Both the position numbers and the translations under genes were made by a program. From Capronia americana (Eukaryota; Ascomycota; Eurotiomycetes; Chaetothyriales; Herpotrichiellaceae), in NCBI GenBank assembly GCA_016110215.1, contig JADWQD010000010.1:310001-374000 (forward strand): DNA of 64,000 bases, read 5' to 3'. Below the pieces are notes generated by a model. That model ran no database searches and had not been told where the DNA came from. It worked only from the letters and a program-made list of their open reading frames with translations. Of this stretch, positions 23,160-33,730 are shown piece after piece. Position 1 is the first letter of the stretch, and each line of letters begins with the position of its first letter.

Positions 23160-26087
23160 ATGTCGAGTGCGGATTATGGTGAGCGTGGGGGAACCGCAGC
23201 TTCGACCTCCGCCGTCCACTCCCCGGACGGCCACTCTGATCCCTCTTCTGGACCTGCACAGCAGCCGTCTTTTAGTCTTGACGACACAGCTTCGTCGACC
23301 TGGTCAAGTAGTCTCGAGTCGAACACTACCGCCAACACTGCGTCCACCAGCCAGTCGCCCGCAAACCTGTCCTCGACGGCGACTTCCAACCTAACTTCCC
23401 ACCTTGCTCACCCGACAAAGTCCACAAACACCAATCTCGGCTCCAATCTGGATTTCTCCACCTCGGACCACCTTGCTCGAAATGAGTTGCTGCTGCGGGA
23501 CGCCGTCTTCCCGGCGTGGAAGGACGATACCAGTCCTTCCGACATCGAGAACCCGGAGGAGATGCAGAAGAAGGATCCTTTGGGCACCCAGATATGGAAG
23601 TTATACAGTCGCACAAAGTCGCGACTCCCGAACCAGGAGCGCATGGAGAACCTGACGTGGAGGATGATGGCCATGAACCTGCGCCGTCGGGAGCAGCAGC
23701 AAGCAGCGTACGGGAACACAATCCCCGCGAGCAGCAACCGTGAGGCACATGGTGCTAACACTTTCCCCAGTGAAAAGCAGGCACAACTCAAGCGTCCGGC
23801 GCCGCCACCGTCCGCGCCCAGCGGCATTGCTCAGCAGCTCCGCAAGTCAATAGACAAGGGTCTTGAAAATGAGCATTCGTCAGATCCCATGAACCTGGAC
23901 GACTTCATCGTCCCAAGCTCAGTTGCCTCGCCAGCAGGGATAATGACCCCCGCAGCCACAGAGCCCGCGGCACAGCCAAAGTCCACCCAAGCATCTGGTG
24001 TACCGATTGCTACACGGAACAAACCACAGGTTCAAATTCCCAAGAATCTGCCGCCTTCGTCAATGCCACAGACTTCGATACCCACGTATCGAACGTCAGA
24101 GTTTGACTACGTCAGGAAGAGAGTTCGGAAAACAAGCATTGACGAAAGGAGAGGAGGAGGAGTAAGCCACAATCATCTCTATGGGCATGACATTGATTCT
24201 GATCATCTCCACTCCCAGAACCGCAAGCGCCCGGCGGACTTTTCTCCCCAGGTGCCTCCGCTGCCTGGCCCAAGTGCCGCGAACGGCACTGAGATGGACA
24301 CTGGTGTCCCTGACTACGCACTGGATCAAACCACCGCGGCGCAATTCTCGGGGCAAACTAACTTTCAGAACCCAATGTCTCTGCAGCTGGACTCGTTTCA
24401 CCTTCAGGAGGATCCCATCCTGACGTCTGCCGGTCCATTCCAGCAAAATTTCGCGTTCTCGCCCGCGGCCTCGCCCATGGTCAGCAGTGGGCCTTTCACG
24501 AATGGATACATTCAATCCTCCATCCCCTCGTCTCTGAACTCGGCAGATTTTTACTCGCCTCCTCAGTCCGGCTACCCATCAGCTGTTTCGACACCCCAAC
24601 CCGGTCATGAAGCCGATGGAACATTTTACTTTGACCAGAGTGGTCACACCCGTACTATGCCTTTCTACCCAGCCCACCGAGGGGCGCATCTGATGGCGCC
24701 TTCAGCTCCGCAGTTTGGCTACGGAAACAATAATGACCAGGTCTACTCCCTGATGAACGGGGTGGGCTCGGCCCCGGCTGCCAACGGGTTTTCCCTCCAA
24801 CAACATGTCGACCCGTCCAGGGTGCTCGTTCCCGAGTATGGACGACGGGTTTCCCCCGGGATTTCTGTGGCTGGCAATGACAATTTGTTCCAGTTTGGCG
24901 CCGACTCGGACGGCGAGGATGACGATGCAAATTTTGCCATGATCCAGTCCGAGTACGGCCAGTTGAATGATCCGACGCTGGACTTGAATTCGGGTTTGCA
25001 CTGGGATACCACCGTCACCGATTATGCGCACGTGCAGCGTTTTGGGGGCCCTGGAAAACAAGTAAGGATTGGCGGAGCGGAAATGGTGAATTCGCCCCCA
25101 GACTGGGGCTCCTCCCTCCTCAGCCGAACGCACGGCTCCGCTGCATCAATCAGCGACATCCGAAACCGAGACCAGGATCCAAGAAGGCAAAAGATACCCA
25201 GGACGACTTCTACGCCCGCTTTAACTACCCAGCATATGCAATCCACGGGTAGTTCACCCGGAGAATCCGGCTTTAGCAGTCGACAACCGTCGAGACCCGG
25301 CAGCCCCGGCCCCAAGAATACGGACCAGAACGGCGTGCCAACGACATGTACAAACTGTTTTACCCAGACCACGCCTCTGTGGCGACGGAATCCTGAAGGC
25401 CATCCTCTATGCAATGCCTGTGGGTTGTTCCTCAAGCTCCATGGCGTTGTGCGACCACTGTCCCTAAAAACCGATGTCATCAAGAAACGTAATCGTGGAA
25501 GTGGAAGCACGGTGCCTATGGGTTCCGCAGCTACGCGAGCCTCGAAAAAGGCTTCCCGCAAGAACTCCGTCCAGCAGACACCAGTAACCACACCGACATC
25601 TGGCAATGCGAATAGCGAGCAGAATTCGGCATCTCCAGCCTCTGTGCAGGGATCCGCGCATTCCGGGTCTGCTGTTACCACGCCCACGAGCTATCCACCT
25701 GGGATCACAGGCGGTAAACCTGGGGTCGTACCGATCGCCGCGGCACCACCAAAACCACCCATGCAGCCAGGCCCGAATATGGCTCGGCCAGTTCAGGTGA
25801 CACCGAAACGTCAGAGACGCCAATCCCGAGCTTCGACCAACACCCTGCCTATCATGGGCAGTAACGCAGCAAACGACCCAGAAATGCAGGATGCCGGCCA
25901 GCCCACGCCGAAGATCCCCCAAGCCCCAGTGACCCGGTCCAAGGCAGCCAGTATTTCTTCGACCGCTGGGGCCACCACTATGGCCTCGGTCATGCAAGGT
26001 GGCTTGCTCAACAGCGGTGTCCACAACATGACGGGAGGACCACACGGAAACAGCCAGGAGTGGGAATGGCTCACCATGAGCTTGTAA
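23160..26087 (+). CDS. areA: AreA/NIT2-type GATA factor, global nitrogen regulator
   Basis: A single open frame from MSSADYGERG gives 975 residues. A DUF1752 domain at about residues 105-180 contains DPLGTQIWKLYSRTKSRLPN and ERMENLTWRMMAMNL. A long Ser/Pro/Gln-rich activation region follows, including an acidic DSDGEDDD patch. One GATA zinc finger starts near residue 730 (CTNCFTQTTPLWRRNPEG, then LCNACGLFLKLHGVVRPLSL). The extreme C-terminus EWEWLTMSL is the conserved tail that contacts the NmrA co-repressor in Aspergillus and Neurospora. AreA activates genes for use of secondary nitrogen sources when ammonium and glutamine are scarce. The frame is open upstream to 22983 but lacks an ATG there. 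A GTGAGC just after the start could be a donor, so an alternative N-terminus is possible. Confidence 0.93.
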   Translation: MSSADYGERGGTAASTSAVHSPDGHSDPSSGPAQQPSFSLDDTASSTWSSSLESNTTANTASTSQSPANLSSTATSNLTSHLAHPTKSTNTNLGSNLDFSTSDHLARNELLLRDAVFPAWKDDTSPSDIENPEEMQKKDPLGTQIWKLYSRTKSRLPNQERMENLTWRMMAMNLRRREQQQAAYGNTIPASSNREAHGANTFPSEKQAQLKRPAPPPSAPSGIAQQLRKSIDKGLENEHSSDPMNLDDFIVPSSVASPAGIMTPAATEPAAQPKSTQASGVPIATRNKPQVQIPKNLPPSSMPQTSIPTYRTSEFDYVRKRVRKTSIDERRGGGVSHNHLYGHDIDSDHLHSQNRKRPADFSPQVPPLPGPSAANGTEMDTGVPDYALDQTTAAQFSGQTNFQNPMSLQLDSFHLQEDPILTSAGPFQQNFAFSPAASPMVSSGPFTNGYIQSSIPSSLNSADFYSPPQSGYPSAVSTPQPGHEADGTFYFDQSGHTRTMPFYPAHRGAHLMAPSAPQFGYGNNNDQVYSLMNGVGSAPAANGFSLQQHVDPSRVLVPEYGRRVSPGISVAGNDNLFQFGADSDGEDDDANFAMIQSEYGQLNDPTLDLNSGLHWDTTVTDYAHVQRFGGPGKQVRIGGAEMVNSPPDWGSSLLSRTHGSAASISDIRNRDQDPRRQKIPRTTSTPALTTQHMQSTGSSPGESGFSSRQPSRPGSPGPKNTDQNGVPTTCTNCFTQTTPLWRRNPEGHPLCNACGLFLKLHGVVRPLSLKTDVIKKRNRGSGSTVPMGSAATRASKKASRKNSVQQTPVTTPTSGNANSEQNSASPASVQGSAHSGSAVTTPTSYPPGITGGKPGVVPIAAAPPKPPMQPGPNMARPVQVTPKRQRRQSRASTNTLPIMGSNAANDPEMQDAGQPTPKIPQAPVTRSKAASISSTAGATTMASVMQGGLLNSGVHNMTGGPHGNSQEWEWLTMSL

Positions 26088-27226
26088 ACTGTTACACCCG
26101 CCCGTCGCGTGGGCCTGTCAAGGCCCTGCACGAAAAGCTCTTCATTTCCCGCCAGACTTGGCACGGAGACGAGCAAACAACCTCTTCGGTTTCGTGTTGC
26201 TTATAGAGATATTTCCTCATCCTCTTGCTTTATACCACCTCCCAAATTTGACTCCAGCTGCACGACTTGACGACCACGCAATACACGAATCTCCCCAACC
26301 TTACTGTCACGCGCTTGCTCTCCCTACCCCCAGGGACGAACAGCAACCTGACGGCTTTCCATATTTTGGATCGGGCACTGGAATGGACGAGCAAGGGTAT
26401 AATGACGGGCAGATTTGCGCATGTGCACATTTTGTGATTTTTGTCGATTTGCAACACAATGATATCACCGCGTCTGCGAAGGAGGTCGCTCGAAGATAGA
26501 GAGCCCCTCGAGCAGAAGTGCGCACTTTGGGTTTTGATGTTTTGAGATGAGCGAAGTAATGAATAGATGTGTTGAGCCGAGCCCTCGACAAGACAGATGG
26601 CTATGAGAGGGCGCAGAAAGGTCTGTGTTGGGATGAGGCTGGACCATTTGGAAATGGCTCCTTGCCCCAAGATCGCGAATGGAGGGGCGTCGTCGTGGAT
26701 GTGCCACAAGAAGAGACGAGGTGAGCTGGCACTTGACATGATATTGCCGCAATGATAGAGACATCAAAGTACATATCAGGCGAATAGGTACGCACTAGAA
26801 TACAGTAACAGCAGATCTTGGAAGTTCCACCTTGAATCCCCTCACTGCAAGCCATTTTCTACCTCTAATCAACGTGTTACGAGCGGACACCAAGGTTTAT
26901 TCGATATGGAGATGAACTTCACGCCGAAATATCCACATGCGCCGTGACAATGAAACTATCGAGTCGAGCTGCTTCAAGGTGGAACCTCTTAGAGATTTAC
27001 TTGTCAACTCCTCTCATTCTGAGACCAGACCACTCCTTTCCCATGGCTATGCTTTTATGAGGCGATGAAAGGATTTGACATGGCAGGCTTTGACTGACAT
27101 TCAAGCACCAAAGGATGGGCCCACCAACATCCGTGGACAAACACAAACGAATACAAAGTTTGCTCGGTCTCTGCGTCTCCAACCTCAGACATGGTGGATT
27201 GTCAGAAAGGTGACCAGCTCTGGGAT
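26088..27226. other. convergent intergenic region, areA 3' side
   Basis: A 1.1-kb spacer between areA and the convergent flavoenzyme gene; no gene is supported. It should hold both 3' UTRs. The areA 3' UTR is a known mRNA-stability control site in Aspergillus; I did not identify a specific element here. Confidence 0.45.
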
Positions 27227-28760
27227 CTACAGCTTTGAAGTCCGCTGGTGTCCGGCCTTAAGCTCAGCAATAGCCTCCAGAGCGCCGCTCTCGCCGCTCC
27301 TGACAGCTCCTTCCATATACCCTCGCCATACCGCGCTGAGTTCTGTCCCAGCAAAGAAGACGTTGCCGAATGGCGCACACAGGGCACCCCATCCGTCGGC
27401 AAGCACGCCTGGCGGCAAGTTCGCACACGGGCAACCCCAGCCTGAGAACTCCTCTTCCATCCACGGAGACTCCACTGCTTCGACGACGAGACCGCTGATG
27501 TCCTGACCGTCCGCGAAGATATCGCTGATCTGTTGGAGGACCGACGCCTTCTTCCCCTCGGCATCTTGGGCTGCCCACTTCCTTCCGAAACTGCCACCGA
27601 TGAAGCACGTCATGGCTGGCTGATTGTGGCCGAGGCTTGTGTCACGGAAAACAGAGACCGGTCCCACGAAGGACTGTGCAAGGCCACACAGCTTCTTTTC
27701 GGTCCAGAACGCCTCACTGAAGCTGACGATATACTTCGTGTAAAAGCCATAGCGCGTCCGATTGACAACTGCGCTCTTCGAGGCTGGCAAGGGTGGAGAG
27801 AAGTGGATCGTTTTATACACCGGCGTCGGAATGGAGACGATCACTTTGCGAGCGAGGTATGTCTGCGGCGCTGGGCCTTTTGTGGAGATTGAGACCGTCC
27901 CGTCTGACAACTGATGGACTTCTGCGACGGGGCTGCTCAGCTTGACAGATCCAGCATGCAACTTCTTGACCAGCCCCTCCGCAAATGCCGAAGTGCCTTC
28001 GCGGATACGAAGATACTGTCCACCTCCCTTACCGTCAGAGCGCATCGTCATCAACCCTCCTCCAGCGGCACAGTCTGGGATACCCTGTCAATGGTGAATA
28101 TTCAAGAGGTGGCGGGACTCACACTCTATGAAGTACAAGGCCGATACCTCAGACGGGTCGACGCCGAGCATGGCGTGGGTCCAGACCTGGGCGGTCGCCA
28201 GTGCCTTATCCGTCAGCTTCGAACGGTGCAGGAAGGTTTCGAAGGAAATGGAGTCGAGGTCGTCTCGGTGAGGGCCTGCCGAGAAGATTGATGGCGACTG
28301 TGTGGTAGACAGGTTCTCCACCAGATCTCGAATTGAGATGCATGAAGCCGTGTCCTGGTCTGATGGATACTGTTCACAAAGTCAGCATCGGCTTGTACGG
28401 CGTCAACCTGGTATCGAAAGAGCGACAAACTTTGGGCGCATCGCCGTATGGAAACTTCACCAGCTTTTTATCAAAGTCTTGCACGACGACATCACCCTTT
28501 GTATTTTGTACGAAGGTGTGTAGACCCAATTCTTCTGCGAGCGCCCACATACGACTCTGGTTGGTGTCATTGATCCACGCTGCCCCTAACTCAGCTTTCG
28601 CACTTCCGGTGCTCGACCGGGATGTCAACGTCCTCCCACCAACACGATCTCGCGCCTCAAGAACGAGGTACCTCAGACCCTCCCGGTGGATGGTGAGTGC
28701 AGCCTGCAGACCCGACAAGCCAGCACCAACGACCACCACATCATATGTCGGCCGGGACAT
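27227..28760 (-). CDS. monoamine-oxidase-type flavoprotein, predicted peroxisomal
   Basis: Three exons on the minus strand, 28431-28760, 28123-28369 and 27227-28074, give 474 residues. The 61- and 48-bp introns restore the conserved sequence YFIEYCAAGGGLMTMRSDGK across the second junction. The FAD-binding VVVVGAGLSGLQAA lies at residues 8-21, LVLEARDRVGGRT follows, and the C-terminal FAD motif is FFAGTE...GYMEGAVRSGE. A cysteine at about residue 407 in GCPCANLPPG aligns with the flavinylated cysteine of mammalian MAO (CYTxYFPPG). The protein ends in SKL, a canonical PTS1 signal, so I predict a peroxisomal amine oxidase making aldehyde, ammonia and H2O2. Substrate is unknown. Convergent with areA, which makes a role in amine-nitrogen use attractive but unproven. 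Confidence 0.88.
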
Positions 28761-29711
28761 AGTGTCTTCTTATGCTTGCGCCAACAAGGAGTTGTCTCCC
28801 TGCATGGCTATTGCACCTTTCATATATATATATCCATCATGAAGCGGACTCCGGTTTTGTCTCGAGGAGATCGAAGCAGCGCCCATCTCCGCCGGAAAGA
28901 CTTGTCGCAACGGGCAATCGAACGGGTTCTCCACAGCTGCTCAGACCTTATCTCATCCACTACAAGTAGCTGTCTCGATTCTCATGTATAGCTGGTCGAC
29001 AAGGGCGGCACCATCTTCACGGCGACGCAGAGCTCCATCATCTGGTCACCGGGAAAGGCGTGTGCGTGCGAAATCGAAAGCAACCATCTTCGGTTGAAAC
29101 AAGGGATTCCATTTTGGAATCTACGGACTGGGGACATGCACCCAACGGCTCCAGCCGTACGAAATCTGTCGCCAGTATGGTGGTCTCTGGCTAGGTCACT
29201 TCGGGCTCGAACCTTCAACGAGGAAGACCTCGCGTTGATCGCTGGAGGTCAAAGCAAGGGAACTAGAGCGCGACCATCTCTACGAGGCTATGATTGAGCC
29301 GGCTGCGCTGAAGCGCCGGCCCAAAATGCCCATCACATGGATTTCGATCACATTGCATCGGGAGGTGCGCTGGGCGAACAATACTGGGACATGAACCATG
29401 GAGGAAGAATGGGGCCCCATGTATACGGCCTCTCAATGGCATGAACATGGCCCGGTAAGTCACGTTTGCTTCTGTTGTCTCCGCAGCTTTGCTGTTCAGT
29501 ACTCGCCATTCACTTGTGTGAATAGCGCGTCCCAAACAACAATACAATGGCAGTCGGGCCAGTGAAGTGCGCAACTTTTAGAAGCAGTCACTGTCATTTC
29601 GTTTGGGACTCAAACTTGTCCCATCTTCTCAACAGACAGGCTCTTCTTCCTACCCGCGTTCAACCTCTCTTATCCGTGCTCCCAAGTTTTTCACCCTCCT
29701 GCGTCGTGACA
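28761..29711. promoter_or_regulatory. divergent spacer between amine oxidase and orphan gene
   Basis: A 951-bp region without a supported gene. A TA-repeat stretch at 28823-28832 lies about 60 bp upstream of the oxidase start, and a pyrimidine-rich leader (29630-29700) precedes the start at 29712. An ATG at 29547 is in frame with the downstream gene but less likely as start. Confidence 0.5.
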
Positions 29712-31625
29712 ATGAAGATTACACGCGTTTCCACCGACTTCTTCCGGTGGTGTCTTCCCTTCCGCCTCAAGGGCGTCGGACGGGCTGTCCGCCAACAGGT
29801 TGTACGCTACACGCGCGCCTACACCCACATCACCCGCCTGCAGGACTCCCGCCCCGTCAAGAGTCTCAACGGTGGTTCTTCCCCGGCGTCGTCCTCTCGC
29901 AAGAGCAATCCACTGAGGCCCGTTAAGAATGTTGGCGTCGTTTCTTCGCCCATGGCCGCCTGGCGCAAGAACAAGGCAGTGAAGGCGGCGCGGTTTGCCA
30001 AGGCATACGATGCGCTGGATCGCATCTCGCCCATCGGAGTCGACGACCAGGGTTTCGCGGTGCACTTGAGCGACACTGTGAGTCCCGAGTGGTGGGGGGA
30101 GATTGACTGGGACGCCATCCAGGAGGCTGAAGAGGCGGCATATCGCCATCTCGAACAGCATGACGATGACTGCGACAAGATGGATCTCGATCCTGTTGAA
30201 AACGAGGTTGAGCCGATGGACTGGTCGCCATCGCAGACGCCGAACTTGGTGAACCAGCACAGCCTGTTCCCGCCGGGTCGCCGCCTGTCTGGCCTCTTCC
30301 CTACGCATGTGCAGCCTGTTCCAGAGACGCCAGTGTGTGATGAGATGTTGGTCGATGCACCAGCTCTCGCCTCCTTCACAAGGCCCTCTTCTCCCGCTGG
30401 AGACAATGTCTTTCAGCACCCTATCATGGATGAGCCTGTCTCTGAGGTCGCTCCGCTTCCAGTGGAAAACGACATAGATATGGCCCTTGCTCCTGCTCTG
30501 GCTTCAGTCGACAAGGGGGTTCAGATGACTCCTGCTCCTGCTCCTGCTCCAACATATACTTCTCCCGCCGACGCCGCCGACTCTTTGGTGCAGTCGTGTT
30601 TCAACGATTGGGACATGCCTGTTCCGTTTCCACCTACCAATAACCCTGTTCCCCTCCCGTCCGCGTCACCTCTTCCATCCTCCTCTCCCGCTGGTGCCAA
30701 CATCCACCAGCAAACCACCGTCAATCAAGTTGTCCACAAGATAGTTACACTTCGAGCAGCCAACGGCGACGCTGCGGCAACCGCCCCCAAGGAGTACGCA
30801 GTCGTTATCGAGGAGGCGAGGGTGTTCGACGTCAATCAGTTGAAGGAGCCAGGAACACATTTCAAGCAGATGATGAAGGCGAGCTGGCAGCCCGACTTCA
30901 ATGGCAACCAACTCAACAGCTTGGCCAACTATCCGTCGCATCCGTGGCGCTTCAAGCTTGATCCGAACTCGAACTTTCTCAGCCCGATCCCAGGCGGCGC
31001 GATACCTCGGCTCGACACTTCCCGCCAAAAGGAGGTGAGAGAGCACTACATGACTCTCTGGAAGAAGTACCCGGAAGTATGGGAAGCCTTGCTCGGCACC
31101 ATGCTGCAAGAAGGCGTGACGCCCGACAACTTGTTGCTCAACCACAGCGACAAAGCGGCGGTCCTAGATCATCAGGCCTGGGTCATCGACCATTCGCGAT
31201 TCGACGACATTCAATTCTCTCAACGCCAAGGCTTGCCGCTCCCCCCTGACCGCAGCAGGGAATTCCACTCCGCGCCCCACGGCCGAGGCGACATGGTGAA
31301 ACGCTACTATGACGAGATCCATCGTCTAGCCACGCAGCCCGTCGAAGTCGCATATGCCCTCCGGACACTCATCTCCGTGTGGCTCGGGAGGAATGATGAG
31401 CGGTATAGGATCTTCCGCCGCATCGTGCGAAAGGCAGGCTGGTGCCCACGCGCCGAGCCTCAGATGCTGCGCAACTTCATCGTCGATGTCTTCCGAGGTC
31501 CAAATGCCCCGTTGGCAGAGCTGCGCAACGATGTCGAGTTCTACCTCACGACGCGGTATCCTCGGTTCTTTGCGACGACGGTCATGGAAGAGGGGATTTC
31601 GTACGATCTTCGGGTTATTGATTGA
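29712..31625 (+). CDS. orphan protein with disordered middle and folded C-terminus
   Basis: Intronless, 637 residues from MKITRVSTDF. An in-frame ATG at 29547 would add 55 poorly conserved-looking residues. The N-terminus is strongly basic and amphipathic, and an acidic stretch follows. A Pro/Ala/Ser-rich low-complexity middle (about 170-400) includes PAPAPAP. A charged, helical C-terminal domain runs from about 410 to the end (EVAYALRTLISVWLGRNDERYRIFRRIV...). The motif MDWSPSQTP at residue 169 closely resembles MDWQPQTPP near the start of the Ulp1-type protease at 39803-42442, hinting at common origin or a shared short binding motif. I do not recognise a domain. Confidence 0.7.
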   Translation: MKITRVSTDFFRWCLPFRLKGVGRAVRQQVVRYTRAYTHITRLQDSRPVKSLNGGSSPASSSRKSNPLRPVKNVGVVSSPMAAWRKNKAVKAARFAKAYDALDRISPIGVDDQGFAVHLSDTVSPEWWGEIDWDAIQEAEEAAYRHLEQHDDDCDKMDLDPVENEVEPMDWSPSQTPNLVNQHSLFPPGRRLSGLFPTHVQPVPETPVCDEMLVDAPALASFTRPSSPAGDNVFQHPIMDEPVSEVAPLPVENDIDMALAPALASVDKGVQMTPAPAPAPTYTSPADAADSLVQSCFNDWDMPVPFPPTNNPVPLPSASPLPSSSPAGANIHQQTTVNQVVHKIVTLRAANGDAAATAPKEYAVVIEEARVFDVNQLKEPGTHFKQMMKASWQPDFNGNQLNSLANYPSHPWRFKLDPNSNFLSPIPGGAIPRLDTSRQKEVREHYMTLWKKYPEVWEALLGTMLQEGVTPDNLLLNHSDKAAVLDHQAWVIDHSRFDDIQFSQRQGLPLPPDRSREFHSAPHGRGDMVKRYYDEIHRLATQPVEVAYALRTLISVWLGRNDERYRIFRRIVRKAGWCPRAEPQMLRNFIVDVFRGPNAPLAELRNDVEFYLTTRYPRFFATTVMEEGISYDLRVID

Positions 31626-32469
31626 TCGTGAGAGCAAAGGCAGGTGGGAGACTGAAGTGTCGTGAAGCATGAAAGAAGCGACATAGATCCATCTCACTCG
31701 AACAAGATCATCGTCATGGTCACCTTCAAGCCCGATGTGGCTCCGCGGCACACCGAACCGGAAAGCCGGCAGACCCATGGTCGTCTGTTAGATGGCTCAA
31801 ACGAACCACGCGTGGAGGATTACCTTTCTATTTCCGTTCTTTCCCCTCCTGGAATGTCATCGGCGTGATTGACATTCGGCGCTTTCATACATAATCACAC
31901 TGAATGTCACCACCTTTTTGTAACCAGCGAGGAGACACGGCATGGCACCCAGCAAGACAGGTCCAACAGAAGGGAGCAAGAGATTGGCACCTGGGGATTG
32001 CATTGGCTCTGAGTCAGCAGCCGTATGGCACAGCTTGAGAAGAGTCGGTGATCATGGATGAATGTGGGTGCGATGGACCGAAGAATCGGGTCGGATAGAT
32101 GGAGTGTCTGACAAGTTCGATTTGGGATGCTCGGCCGTGAGTGTATGTTTGCAAGTGATTGACTGAGTGTGTGTCTGTGAAAGGGATTACTATTCAGGTA
32201 CACCCTGAGAGCGGAGAATTGAACGTTGAGAACCAAATGGGTGACTGCTTTTGTTTACGTTTACCCAGCCTAGAAGTGGCATGGAGCTCGGGAACAACAA
32301 CAAGCCTGACACCAAGATAGTAACAGGACTTACTAGCCTGGTAGATGAGCTGGGTAAACAAAAGGTTCAACAATGATTCAAGTCCTATTCCTGGCACGTC
32401 GTTGCTACCGCTGTGCCATCTCAGAGTGCTGCAAGGCTGCGTCGCTGAAGATTGGTCGAGGCTGTGAGT

Positions 32470-32557
32470 GCGGGCGCTAGAGTATAAGTAACACGCTCCA
32501 AAAGCGGGCGCTAGAGAATACCTAGGTAAGTAACACCCCCTCCAAAAGCGGGCGCTG
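32470..32557 (+). repeat. imperfect direct repeat, units starting GCGGGCGCT
   Basis: Two units of 34 and 44 bp, each beginning GCGGGCGCTAGAG and ending CTCCAAAA, are followed by a third GCGGGCGCT start. The second unit carries a small insertion containing CCTAGGTA. Confidence 0.85.
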
Positions 32558-32924
32558 TTCGGCGGCACCACCGGCGGCCTACAGTTGCCCGAAGCAGTGC
32601 GTCACTCACGCCCGCACCCTTAGAAGCTTTAGGCTTAGGCCCCGGGATCTCAGCCGCTACCAAGCCCTTGTGTTTCCATCACTTCGGGTAAACCTTCATG
32701 AACATGCACCTCAACCACTCTGTCGACTATCTATCTACATACCTGGAGGATGTCGACCGATGGTCACGCCACGACCACGAAAGCACGCGTGGAAAAAGGC
32801 GTTTCCTAAAGGACAGCGTCGGCGGGGCGTGGGCGTGCATTGGCGCCATGCGACGCTGAGCCGTGGTGGCCGTGATCAACAATCAATCAATCCATCCTCC
32901 TGCCCGTTCGTTAGTTACACTTAT

Positions 32925-33007
32925 GCACCTTTTCCAAAACGTCTGGGTGGCACTTACAGTAGCCGAGCGCACCTTTTCCAAACTGTCCTGTTCTGGGTGG
33001 CACTTAC
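32925..33007 (+). repeat. imperfect direct repeat pair (GCACCTTTTCCAAA...)
   Basis: Two copies, at 32925-32956 and 32969-33007, share GCACCTTTTCCAAA at the left and TCTGGGTGGCACTTAC at the right. The second has a few extra bases in the middle. Confidence 0.85.
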
Positions 33008-33730
33008 CTAGCCTCGGTCCGCATGCATGAAGAATGGACTGCCGATTTGGGCCAACGGGCGAGCGAGGACGGGGGGATCAAAATCTTCACGGCGCAGCGG
33101 ACCCGATCATACATACATAATCTATCGGAGCTTGTGCCTGGCAACAATGCCCACCATTCATTCCCCCGTCTCCTACTGGTCGCCTGCCGCTGTTCGCGCG
33201 TTCGAGCTTCTTTCCTTCCTCCAGACTAATCTCTTCAGTTCCCTCGTTCGAGAGCGGTCCCGCAAGCTGTGCCCACCAGCACACACCAGCCTAACACGTT
33301 ACGCGAGGGTACCTTCTGTTTCATACAGTGGTAGGCTTGGAGGGCCATCGAATGTGTCCGCTGCGAAAAGAATGTATGAAACTTCCCCCCGCCAAACATG
33401 CCCACTGTTACCGGGCATTGCGGGGTTAAACGAGGACGAATCTCTCACCAGTGCCTAGGTTGGTATCGACGCGCCCGTGCTAATTAGTGGAAACGTCTTC
33501 CATCGCCCCGTTGGGGTCATGATCGTGACTTTCGACAGGTGCGGCGGTTGCGTGAGCCCTCTGCTCTTCTTGGTTCGTCCTTTTTCTCCTCTCGAGGGAT
33601 CCGGCATAAAATAGAAGCCGTCGTCCACCTGCCCGCCGCGCTTCGAAAAACGCGGTCCTTGTGCAACACTCCGGAACTTTTGACATGTGGTTGTAAAGGA
33701 TATCTGGCCTTTGTTGACGCTTACCTCAAA

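Larger units (their letters stand above)
31626..33730. other. 2.1-kb intergenic region with direct repeats
   Basis: No gene is supported. It contains two separate imperfect direct-repeat clusters, listed below, and the promoter of the hydrolase gene at 33731. The in-frame extension upstream of 33731 lacks a credible start. Confidence 0.5.

Noticed and set aside
28213..28428. alternative reading of the amine-oxidase intron 1 region as coding (ADADFVNSIHQ frame)
   Set aside because: The 61-bp intron with branch point and phase-0 join restores the conserved sequence; the alternative frame leads nowhere.
33539..33730. 64-codon N-terminal extension of the alpha/beta hydrolase
   Set aside because: Starts without ATG context and is unlike the family; Met at 33731 fits the family start.
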